Origin: Manduca sexta
Taxonomy: Eukaryota; Arthropoda; Insecta; Lepidoptera; Sphingidae
Direction: 5' to 3'
DNA length: 64,000 bases
Assembly (NCBI RefSeq): GCF_014839805.1
Contig: NC_051140.1
Location: forward strand, 8,391,826 to 8,455,825
Shown: piece by piece, positions 13,563 to 21,196 of the stretch
Layout of the letters: each line of letters opens with the position of its first letter
Numbering within the stretch: the stretch's first letter is position 1
Program-made: the position numbers and the translations under genes
The notes under the pieces: model-generated
What the model was told of the DNA's origin: nothing
The model's input: only the letters and a program-made list of their open reading frames with translations
Databases searched by the model: none

Positions 13563-14227
13563 TCAAGAAGTTATTCTCTTCGTGTAGTAGTAGTGGACTT
13601 AGGGCATGTCAAATTGAATCTGCATTTACTAATATTTATTTGTTCAAAACTTAGACTTTTTTATTTTACATCTGTGGTTATAATCATTTATGATAAAGTT
13701 TATCAAGTGGTATCAAGAAGAGTATAATATGATAGATTTAGAAGATGAGAGAAGTATAATATGGTTTCATTTATTAACGCAATGTCAAAATGACCCAGTA
13801 TAACAGCTATGTTTGTTAAAGGAAAATGTTGATGAGACTAGCAAACGGAGTTGCAAATTTGTATTTTGTAAAGTGTAATGGCATCAGTATATTCCAAAAC
13901 AGCGCAATCGCACAAAAACAATACACTTAAACCACTTCAAAATTCAGCCACTAATATTGTAATTTGCGTCAGTGTGATATGATAATTTAGAGAAATAACT
14001 GCGGTGGCACGATCGCCCTGCCCACGCGCCGCCGCTAATATAACTACTGGTGAATGACACGGCTTTACGCTCTCTTAATGGCTTTTTGTATTAGTCCGTT
14101 AATTTTTGAACGATTTCTTGAAAGCCGCATTTTTTAATCGTCAGCCTTGGTCGACCCAGTGCTGTCTTTTTAATTGCTTGCTTCGTTGTAGTATCATATT
14201 GAACTTTGATAAAATATAACAAAAATT

Positions 14228-14409
14228 TTCGCTTATGTTCCATCCCGTGATCTGATAGGGGTGATTCAATCGCCATATCAGGCACAAATACTTACCAGAC
14301 TGGTTTATTAGAGCAGGAAAACTCAACATAATTTTTCCCGACCGGGACCACAGAGTGTTGTCATACCGTGTGGCGTGCACGCCATACATCTACGCCACCG
14401 AGGCTATAG
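14228..14409 (-). mobile_element. tRNA-derived SINE, family B, copy 1 (degenerate)
   Basis: On the minus strand it begins near CTCGGTGGCGTAGATG (A-box head). Later come CCTGATATGGCGATTGAATC and ATCACGGGATGGAAC, which define this family in the window. The B box is decayed. Confidence 0.75.
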
Positions 14410-15338
14410 GTCGCTGCTAAAATATTCGTAAATTAGTATAAATAAAACGCATTTGATCGCATGCACCGCAAGTGATACTCGCAGATAAACAAATGACGTC
14501 GACACACTTGTATCAGTAAGCTACGTAGTATTATTTTGCATCCTATGGTATTCGTATTTACTTCATTTTCTGGCGATTAAAAAAGGTGAAATTCATATTC
14601 AAAAGAAATAGAAACAAGAACCTAAATAGAACGAAAAGAGGTAGATTTAGAAATTTAGTTTTGCGTTCGCTTTTTTTTTAAATTGAGTTTTCGATAGTAG
14701 CTAGCTATATGATACTTATTTGGATCAAACGAAAATCTATGCATTCTAATCATCTCCTTGATCATATTGATTGATTATTATTTAATGAAACTCTTTTCAA
14801 GGGCACACAAAATCCCTGTGTTTTCATCCAAAATCGACTTCCACAAAGTCGTCACCTTGTCTGGCCGAAAAACATTTTACGAAATTAGATGCTTTAGTAC
14901 AGACGGTGTTTATCACAGTTTGAAGATTTATGCGCAGTGTCATCGTATTTGATTCATCGTTTAGAAAAATAATTTTATCGAATATTTAGTGGAAAAAAAT
15001 AAAATTTATTTATATAAGGTGGTTATAGGATTCAAAGATCTGCAATTTTTGGTGTGTACAACTTCCATGACATAGGACGATTGATTTAACTGTAGCAATA
15101 AAACATAATTTAAGATGTATCTGGAATAATCTAGATACAAATTACAAGGAATTATTTCCAATTTTGCCTAAAAATCTTAATGGCTTTCTTGTTTATTTCT
15201 AATACAATGGGATATAGGTTTCACCAATTAGATATAAATATTATCTTGTTTATAATTCGAATCAAATTTAATCAGTATATTATACATCAGTGGCAAAGCG
15301 TCCATATAAACCTATCCCTACCAGTTTCCCTTTTAGGC

Positions 15339-15616
15339 TGTAGAGTTGACTGTGTATTTGATGTAATGTATGGGAGTCGCAACTCTAGCTATAATGAAAC
15401 TCCAAAGATGGCACTGTATATATTGTATATTTCAAAACTCCAGAGTACGTTTAATACACAGAGGCGTACTTAGATGGTAATAGTAACAAATCGTAAGACG
15501 TACTAATTAAACAAAGACGCGCGTTGCTTTTATACGGGAGGTATGGTGTGACACAGCGTTCTCGCACAACTACGCACGTGCACTTACATAGCTGCGCAAG
15601 TGTGTGTGTCCCAACA
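15339..15616 (-). repeat. 3' LTR of the retrotransposon
   Basis: 278 bp, reads identical to 20919-21196. It is preceded on the minus strand by the polypurine tract and followed by the TAGGC target duplication (15334-15338). Confidence 0.97.
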
Positions 15617-15629
15617 CCATTCCCCCTTT
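15617..15629 (-). other. Polypurine tract
   Basis: The minus strand reads AAAGGGGGAATGG immediately before the 3' LTR (TGTTGGG). This is the expected site for plus-strand priming. Confidence 0.85.
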
Positions 15630-15877
15630 ACAAAAAATAACGCAACGCATAAAATCAATTTTATAAAAGAAGTAACTACACATAAGTACAATAAAAACAA
15701 TATGTGACGAGTACAAATTCATCGCTGACTAATAATAACGCTAGACACTGGACACTGATGCTGTTGTTGAACATTGCGATAAGTTCGACGCGTCAACAGG
15801 ATACAGCTCGTATTACGCGTAGCTGTCTGCAGGTGGCGAGGTGTTTGTTTTCGTTGCAGCGATTGATACCTCTTTTC

Positions 15878-16045
15878 TTAACCACTTTTAACTTTGCGTC
15901 GACATTGTAACCACACTGTAGTAACTAACACGATGACTAGCAGTGATGCTATGACGATCAATGTTATGTTAAATTGATTAACTTGCGTTTCAACTGCGCT
16001 ATTCTGGGCTATAACTACTTCTTCTTTACTATAAGTTTTGCCCAT
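15878..16045 (-). CDS. Small ORF in env position: predicted N-myristoylated single-pass membrane protein
   Basis: 55 codons. It starts MGKTYSK, a perfect MGxxxSK N-myristoylation signal of the Src/Fyn kind, in a strong start context (AACAATGG). A polar segment follows with EEVVIAQNSAVETQ. Residues 27-46 are a continuous hydrophobic span (ITLIVIASLLVIVLVTTVWL), then C and the basic cluster RRKVK, and the stop. The order acylated short N-terminus, one transmembrane span, juxtamembrane basic patch is unlikely by chance. It lies between integrase and the 3' LTR, where env is found in retroviruses. I do not recognise a family with certainty. The layout recalls small fusogenic or pore-forming viral membrane proteins, but that is inference. 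Too short for usual ORF cut-offs and easily missed. Confidence 0.7.
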   Translation of the reverse strand: MGKTYSKEEVVIAQNSAVETQVNQFNITLIVIASLLVIVLVTTVWLQCRRKVKSG

Positions 16046-16440
16046 TGTTACGATTATTCGTAAAGTGTGGATTGTCCGCGAGGTCTATAACGTATGAAGT
16101 TATAGCGCTATAAATGCTTCTTATACCTTATGACAATGTCCAAGTAAGCAAATAAAATGTTACAAATAATTTAAAATCTAGGTCATCGTTACGCAGTTTG
16201 TTCGCGATGGGTAACATTTGACAAAGCAATTTGTTTTAAAATTATTCAAAGTTATAACGTTAATGTTATAAAAGACATAAAATGTGTACAAAAACTGTCC
16301 ATCGCGAACGCTTTGCTGATCGAGCAGAAACATGAGCAGGCATGTACTCGACTCGATACCGTGCGTTGTTTACGATCTGATGCAATAGTAATGTTTCGAA
16401 GAATTGTTTTGCACATGATAAATTTTGTAAAATATAAACA

Positions 16441-16475
16441 CTGTGTTTATGAACAAAAAGAAAAAAAAATTACAA
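16441..16475 (-). other. Candidate 3' splice site downstream of integrase
   Basis: The minus strand has a run of nine T, then CTTTTTG, and ends ACACAG, with the AG at 16442-16441. It is a textbook pyrimidine tract and acceptor. It lies 470 bases after the integrase stop and 395 bases before the small ORF start. The first ATG after it (16416) opens a 54-codon frame I do not recognise, which ends before the membrane-protein ORF. Confidence 0.35.
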
Positions 16476-16913
16476 AGACAATATAATGAAAAATAATAAC
16501 AATATATTTTGCGGAGTCCGTAAAGCGGTCCGACTTGACGAAGGTTGCTAATGCACCCTTAATTACTTAAAAACTAAATTTAATGGTAGCATGCCACGAT
16601 GCACGTTCTGCAATAAAAAATTAACACGGATTGGTTTTTTCTGCCAATCCGCCGGCAACGCCATCGTGACAGCGCCAACAAAAATGAGGCAGGTAAACCT
16701 GCGCCTAAATACTAGTTAGTTTATATGCTAATATTAGCGTGCGCAATGCAACGTATACATTCCATTCGATATACAGTTATGTTGTCTACCAATGTGTTTA
16801 TTGACATTTTACTATAATTCTAGTAATCAACAATAATAAAATTTTATAAATGTAAAAATAAAGTAAAAATGTGTAAATAAAATGTATATGATTATATAAA
16901 AAATGAGTCCTAA

Positions 16914-17990
16914 TTAATCCATAAACCTTACAGGAGTATTGACTACTCGACCACTTCTAGTAATATGTTGTTGCTTTTGTGTCGTATCTTGTTGCAAAAC
17001 TGGTAAATGTTCAGTGCGACTATTACTAGGTAAAACATTATTACGAACAATTGTTTCTTGTTCATTAATTACGAAAGCTGGTTTCAACCTATCAATTGAA
17101 ATGCTAGCTTCGCGATTTGGGAACTGTATTTTATATACTTTGGAGTCCCTTTCTAAAACTTTAAATGGTCCATCATATGGCGGTTTAAGCGACTTGTGAA
17201 CCGTATCGTCCCTTACGAAAACGAATTTACAATTTTGTAAATCGGAGTTCACGAATATTTTTCTCGAGCATAGGGTATCTCGTGTTGGTCGATAAGTGCT
17301 GATAGTTTTACGAATTTTTTTGGGTAAACTATGCGGATCATTGGGATCATTGTCCGTTGAAGTGTCGTAGAATTCACCGGGCAAACGTAAAGTTTTACCA
17401 AAGGTTAATTCTGCTGCGCTCACTTCGTTATCGGTACGCACTGCTGCACGGAGGCCAAACAACACGGTAGGTAATTCGTCTACCCACGTGGTACGGTTAT
17501 GCAAACGCGCCATAAGCGCGGCTTTCAAAGACCTGTGCCATCTCTCTACTATTCCGTTACTTTGGGGATGGTATGGCGTGGTGCGAATTTTGTGGATCCC
17601 TAAAAATTTCATCAGTTTTGAGAACACGTTTGACTCAAACTGGCGACCTTGGTCGGTCGTGATCCGGACGGGACAGCCGTATCTAACTATCCAACCTTCG
17701 TAAATACACTTTGAGACTGTATCAGCGTTTATATCTTGCACGGGAAAAGCTTCCGGCCAACGAGTATACCTGTCTATGATTGTTACTACGTATCTATAAC
17801 CTTGCGGAGATGTCGGTAGCGGACCAACAATATCTACATGGACATGTTCGAAACGTGCAGCGTTCGGAAATTTTCCTAAATCCGAAATAGTATGGCGGCT
17901 TACTTTCGACTTTTGACATTGTGAACAAGCTTTAGCCCACTGTCCGATATCTTTATTCATGCTCGGCCAAAAGAAATGTTTCGAAACCAT
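16914..17990 (-). CDS. pol: Retrotransposon pol, part 2: integrase (separated by a frame break)
   Basis: 358 codons from the first ATG of the open frame. The true upstream continuation runs to the break at 18101-18105 and has no start of its own. The zinc-finger end CSQCQ is at about residue 20. The catalytic triad is D in VDIVGPLP, D in TTDQGRQFES and E in NGIVERWHRSL. The C-terminal GPY/F-type module is PYDGPFKVLERDSKVYKIQF. A polar tail ends FMD. The triad is intact, so only the frame is damaged. Confidence 0.94.
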   Translation of the reverse strand: MVSKHFFWPSMNKDIGQWAKACSQCQKSKVSRHTISDLGKFPNAARFEHVHVDIVGPLPTSPQGYRYVVTIIDRYTRWPEAFPVQDINADTVSKCIYEGWIVRYGCPVRITTDQGRQFESNVFSKLMKFLGIHKIRTTPYHPQSNGIVERWHRSLKAALMARLHNRTTWVDELPTVLFGLRAAVRTDNEVSAAELTFGKTLRLPGEFYDTSTDNDPNDPHSLPKKIRKTISTYRPTRDTLCSRKIFVNSDLQNCKFVFVRDDTVHKSLKPPYDGPFKVLERDSKVYKIQFPNREASISIDRLKPAFVINEQETIVRNNVLPSNSRTEHLPVLQQDTTQKQQHITRSGRVVNTPVRFMD

Positions 17991-18064
17991 TTTTCGCGTT
18001 GTGCGTATCCCGGGATGGCTTAAATTGTGAACACTATCAAAAGCAATTTTTCTAAAATCTTCTG

Positions 18065-20158
18065 TTATATAAGGTCTAACGGTGTCTTTAGATACTTCGC
18101 AAAAAGTGGTTTATTGCATGTAGGTAAAGAGAATTGCTTACACTGTATATTACTGTCGCTACGTGGACTTTGTATCAAGCGTGTTAAGTACTCATCTTTC
18201 GCTTGTGCGTCCGCCAGTGTGTCGTAATCAAGTACAGTTGGGCACAAAATTGTTTCTACACGCGATAACGTATCGGCGACCACGTTGTCTTTGCCGTTTA
18301 TATGACGTATGTCGACCGTAAATTCGCTAATAAAAAGGAGTTGTCTCGTTCTCCTTGGTGTTTCCTTGTCGTCTTTGCCGCATTTTGAAAATGCATGACA
18401 CAAAGGCTTGTGATCGGTAAACACTATAAGGGGTCGACCTTCGAAAAGTTTTCGAAAATATTTTATAGCTTTGAATATGGCAAGCAATTCGCGGTCGTAC
18501 GTCGCGTATTTTTGTTCCGTAGGCGTAAGTTTTTTTGAAAAATAACCTAGTGGCTGCCAACTTCCTTTAATTTTCTGTTGTAAGACTGCGCCTATAGCAG
18601 TATTAGAAGCGTCAGTCATTAAAGCAAGGGGAACATTCGGAAGTGGGTGCGTCAATGTAACGGCCTTTTGCAGTCCTGTCTTACACTGAACGAATGCTTC
18701 TTCCGAAAGTTCGTTCCAAATGATTAAAGTTTTATCATTTTTCTTTGAATTTACTAAGTATTTATTAAGTTCGTATTGGCAAGACGCTAAATTCGGTATA
18801 TGCGGTCTATAGAAATTAAGCATACCTAAAAATCGCCTTAAATCGGTTATCGATTTAGGTTTCGGGAAATTAATTATAGCCTCTACTTTCTCGGTGAGTG
18901 GCTTAATACCATCAACACTAACTTCGTGGCCTAAGAATTCTATACGCGACTGTCCGAAGGAACATTTATTTAAATTAATAGTGATACCATAGGTATTAAA
19001 ACGTTCAAAAATTAACCTTAAATGCTCTTTATGTTCCGTTTCATTTTCGCTGGCGATAATAATGTCGTCTAAATAACAAAATAAAAAATCGAGTCCCTGT
19101 AAAACTGTATTATTCATGAAGCGTTGGAATGTTTGCGCTGCATTACGCAAACCGAAGGTCATGCGGGGAAACTCAAAAAGGCCAAACGGCGTTATAATTG
19201 CGGTTTTTTCTATATCTTGCTGTGCGACGCTAATACAGTGATATGCTCTATTTATATCTAATTTTGAAAATATTTTCTTATTAGCCAAAATAAAAGTAAA
19301 ATCATGCAATCTAGGTATCGGATATCTATCAGGCGTTGTAATAGCATTTAATTGGCGATAGTCCCCACAAGGTCTTAATTCGCCATTTTTCTTTGTTACG
19401 ACATGTAGTGGACTAGCCCATGCGCTTTTGGAAGGCCTGCAGATGCCCATCTCCTGCATGAGTCTAAATTCCTCCTTGACCTTTTTATATCGGTCAGGCG
19501 GTAATGGACGAGCGCGCGCGTGGACGGGTGGACCCGTCGTCTCTATATAGTGCAGTACGTTATGAGACGGAGTTTCCCTGAATGACACAGGTTTGGTGAT
19601 TTCGGGGAACAAACATAATAACTCGTGATATGGGTGATTTTCATTAATAGAATTAACCGATGGTTGTTTAGAATTTACAACAGGTGCTAACACTTTTAGA
19701 TCAGTAACTTTGTCTATAAGCTTGCGATTACATAAGTCAATCAAAATTTTGTGATGTGCCAAAAAATCAGCGCCGATGATAGGCTGTTTAACATTAGCTA
19801 CAATAAATTCCCAACGGTACGGTCTACGTAAATTAAAATTTAAAATTAATGTTTTTGTGCCGTAAGTAGCAATTTCAGTACCGTTGGCGGCATATAATTT
19901 ATAATCTACACATCTACTATTTTTAAGTTGCTTTTTAGTTACTGGTAAAACTGAGACATTTGCGCCTGTATCTATGAGAAAATTCATACCCGAGTTGTAG
20001 TCCATCACTGAAAGGCGGCTGCATGGTGTTACGGCGCAGACTTCAGCCGGGGTCTGCACGCCGCTACCTAGTTTTTTGACTCGGAGTTTTTTGACTTCCA
20101 CGAGCAGGGCTGGATACATTTGCGAGCTTGCTGCCGGTATCTGAAATGGTATTGGCAT
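18065..20158 (-). CDS. pol: Retrotransposon pol, part 1: protease, reverse transcriptase, RNase H
   Basis: Open frame of 697 codons, overlapping gag in the -1 frame; the working product is expected by frameshift near 20071-20092, not from its first ATG. Protease: FLIDTGANVSVLP with flap-region IIGADFL. RT: KLDINRAYHCI, and the catalytic YLDD in FCYLDDIIIAS. RNase H: TDAS, YDRELLAIFKAIKYF, FTDHKPL and DTLSR give the four acidic residues. The order is Ty3/gypsy. The frame stops at 18065, within the RNase H-integrase linker, because of a one-base length change in an A5 tract at 18101-18105. Confidence 0.95.
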   Translation of the reverse strand: MPIPFQIPAASSQMYPALLVEVKKLRVKKLGSGVQTPAEVCAVTPCSRLSVMDYNSGMNFLIDTGANVSVLPVTKKQLKNSRCVDYKLYAANGTEIATYGTKTLILNFNLRRPYRWEFIVANVKQPIIGADFLAHHKILIDLCNRKLIDKVTDLKVLAPVVNSKQPSVNSINENHPYHELLCLFPEITKPVSFRETPSHNVLHYIETTGPPVHARARPLPPDRYKKVKEEFRLMQEMGICRPSKSAWASPLHVVTKKNGELRPCGDYRQLNAITTPDRYPIPRLHDFTFILANKKIFSKLDINRAYHCISVAQQDIEKTAIITPFGLFEFPRMTFGLRNAAQTFQRFMNNTVLQGLDFLFCYLDDIIIASENETEHKEHLRLIFERFNTYGITINLNKCSFGQSRIEFLGHEVSVDGIKPLTEKVEAIINFPKPKSITDLRRFLGMLNFYRPHIPNLASCQYELNKYLVNSKKNDKTLIIWNELSEEAFVQCKTGLQKAVTLTHPLPNVPLALMTDASNTAIGAVLQQKIKGSWQPLGYFSKKLTPTEQKYATYDRELLAIFKAIKYFRKLFEGRPLIVFTDHKPLCHAFSKCGKDDKETPRRTRQLLFISEFTVDIRHINGKDNVVADTLSRVETILCPTVLDYDTLADAQAKDEYLTRLIQSPRSDSNIQCKQFSLPTCNKPLFAKYLKTPLDLI
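18101..18105 (-). other. Single-base frame break in pol
   Basis: On the minus strand the pol frame meets a run of five T, after which it reads 12 more codons and stops at 18065. The frame that continues the integrase N-terminus (its HHCC-finger His part and then CSQCQ) is open from this exact run onwards. One base missing in the run is the simplest explanation. It may be a true mutation or a sequencing/assembly error in a homopolymer. No good slippery heptamer is present, so programmed shifting is unlikely. Confidence 0.75.
20033..20092 (-). promoter_or_regulatory. Predicted gag-pol -1 frameshift signal: two slippery heptamers and a stem-loop
   Basis: On the minus strand, AAAAAAC occurs at 20092-20086 and again at 20077-20071. 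Both are phased A AAA AAC in the gag frame, and the second abuts the gag stop TAG (20070-20068). After an 8-nt spacer a stem follows: GGC-GT-GCAGAC (20062-20052) pairs with GTCTGCGCC (20041-20033), nine base pairs with a two-base bulge and a 10-nt loop. The pol frame is -1 relative to gag. A AAA AAC is a classic efficient heptamer in metazoan retroviruses. Which heptamer is used cannot be told. Confidence 0.85.
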
Positions 20159-20892
20159 AATCGTTTATTTGGCTCTGGCGTGCGCTGCCGTGTCGTTGGA
20201 CGCGTGAATCGTCTGAAATGACCTCTGCTACGACTTCGATCTGGCTGCATACGTTCTATGTTATTTAATCTTGAGTTGATCTTAGCTAACTCCGCCATAA
20301 TGTGAGCTACCCCCTTGTCGTTGTCATGTTGTTCCTGTGTCCTTTGTACTACCTCGGAAACTTGTGAGCTGCGAGTGGCCTCGGCGACGTTGTCTGCAAT
20401 GACGGCCAAACTATCAAGGCACTTAGTTTCTGAAACGGTTAATACTCCTCGAACTGTCGATGGTAAATGCGTCTGCCAAAGTACGCGAAGTGTATCATCG
20501 GGGATTTTATCCCTTGCCAGGTTTCGCATGCGCTGTAGCAATTGAGAAGGCTTCTGGTCGCCTAATTCCATTTCACCAATGAGTTTTTCTATCTGCCTGG
20601 TTTTGGAATCTTCGTACATGTTTAACAACTTCGTTTTCAGCGCCTGAAATTTTCCTGTTTCCGGAGGTTGTGCCAAAAAATCCGCTATAGATGTTATAAC
20701 TTCCTTGGGCAATTTTCCGACGGCAATGTCAAATTTTGTGTCGTCGCTCACCTTCTGCGGTGCCAAGGTTGCTTCGATCCGGATGAACCAGACACGAGGT
20801 TCATCTACCCAGAAGTCAGGGATACGCGCCTGAACGGACACTCCCAGTAGATCCGTTTCTTGAGTCTGTGTATTTGGAGCTTTGGTTGCCAT
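20068..20892 (-). CDS. gag: Retrotransposon gag
   Basis: 274 residues from the ATG at 20892, eight bases past the primer site. The open frame begins further upstream, but within the primer site, so this ATG is the likely start. The N-terminal two thirds (VPDFWVDEPRVWFIRIEATL-like capsid start, then PPETGKFQALKTKLLNMYED and QMRNLARDKIP-like helices) are a Ty3-type capsid domain; the middle is polar. The C-terminus carries C246-x2-H-x9-C-x3-C263, the CHCC finger of CsRn1-type elements, in place of the usual CCHC knuckle. It ends at TAG, directly after the second of two A AAA AAC heptamers. Overlaps the pol frame by 91 bases. Confidence 0.93.
   Translation of the reverse strand: MATKAPNTQTQETDLLGVSVQARIPDFWVDEPRVWFIRIEATLAPQKVSDDTKFDIAVGKLPKEVITSIADFLAQPPETGKFQALKTKLLNMYEDSKTRQIEKLIGEMELGDQKPSQLLQRMRNLARDKIPDDTLRVLWQTHLPSTVRGVLTVSETKCLDSLAVIADNVAEATRSSQVSEVVQRTQEQHDNDKGVAHIMAELAKINSRLNNIERMQPDRSRSRGHFRRFTRPTTRQRTPEPNKRLCQYHFRYRQQARKCIQPCSWKSKNSESKN
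20746..20752 (-). other. Candidate 5' splice site inside gag
   Basis: The minus strand reads AAG|GTGAGC after gag codon 47 (exon end at 20752, phase 0). Together with the acceptor at 16441-16442 it could make a spliced subgenomic RNA for the 3' small ORFs, as env mRNAs are made in retroviruses. Motif-based only. Confidence 0.3.
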
Positions 20893-20899
20893 CTTGAAG

Positions 20900-20917
20900 A
20901 TCACGTCGGGGTCACCA
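20900..20917 (-). other. Primer-binding site for tRNA-Trp
   Basis: The plus strand reads ATCACGTCGGGGTCACCA, the 3' end of eukaryotic tRNA-Trp including CCA. The minus strand is therefore complementary to 18 nt of that tRNA. It sits one base from the 5' LTR. tRNA-Trp priming is characteristic of the CsRn1 clade. Confidence 0.9.
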
Positions 20918-20918
20918 A

Positions 20919-21196
20919 TGTAGAGTTGACTGTGTATTTGATGTAATGTATGGGAGTCGCAACTCTAGCTATAATGAAACTCCAAAGATGGCACTGTATA
21001 TATTGTATATTTCAAAACTCCAGAGTACGTTTAATACACAGAGGCGTACTTAGATGGTAATAGTAACAAATCGTAAGACGTACTAATTAAACAAAGACGC
21101 GCGTTGCTTTTATACGGGAGGTATGGTGTGACACAGCGTTCTCGCACAACTACGCACGTGCACTTACATAGCTGCGCAAGTGTGTGTGTCCCAACA
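20919..21196 (-). repeat. 5' LTR of the retrotransposon
   Basis: 278 bp, TG...CA. Line-by-line reading finds no difference from the 3' LTR at 15339-15616. As the upstream LTR on the minus strand it carries the promoter (TATAAAAG at 21107-21114). The right flank TAGGC is the target duplication. Confidence 0.97.
21107..21114 (-). promoter_or_regulatory. LTR TATA box
   Basis: TATAAAAG read on the minus strand, about 83 bases into the 5' LTR. Transcription would start roughly 25-30 bases further on, near 21080. The same box in the 3' LTR is at 15527-15534 and could drive read-out away from the element, antisense to NDRG. Confidence 0.7.

Larger units (their letters stand above)
10345..15333 (+). 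other. NDRG 5' intron, part before the retrotransposon
   Basis: AT-rich. Contains a dispersed repeat (11277-11482), a hairpin (13515-13562), a degenerate SINE (14228-14409) and nothing else recognised. Confidence 0.6.
15630..16913 (-). other. Long 3' region of the retrotransposon
   Basis: 1.3 kb between integrase stop and polypurine tract, long for an element with only gag and pol. It contains the 55-codon ORF and, upstream of it, an inverted repeat TTCGCGATGG (16201-16210) / CCATCGCGAA (16299-16308) enclosing a smaller one, TTATAAC/GTTATAA. On the minus strand the inner part is AU-rich and the outer stem GC-rich, so a folded RNA domain is plausible. The part at 16500-16900 shows no ORF. Confidence 0.6.
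15339..21196 (-). mobile_element. Complete Ty3/gypsy LTR retrotransposon, CsRn1/Kabuki clade
   Basis: 5858 bp between TG and CA ends, flanked by TAGGC on both sides (15334-15338 and 21197-21201). The LTRs are 278 bp and read identical. On the minus strand the order is 5' LTR, tRNA-Trp primer site, gag, protease-RT-RNase H, integrase, a 1.3-kb tail holding a small ORF, polypurine tract, 3' LTR. PR-RT-RH-IN order places it in Ty3/gypsy. The tRNA-Trp primer and the CHCC finger in Gag are the published signature of the CsRn1 clade, which includes Bombyx Kabuki. It lies antisense in the long NDRG intron. One base is missing in pol, so this copy may be non-autonomous despite its youth. Confidence 0.96.

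Noticed and set aside
15180..15473. 97-codon plus-strand frame
   Set aside because: Runs across the insertion point into the 3' LTR, so it did not exist before the insertion.
18065..18105. Programmed frameshift between RNase H and integrase
   Set aside because: The run is not a proper X XXY YYZ heptamer in the reading frame and Ty3-type elements normally have one pol frame; an indel is simpler.
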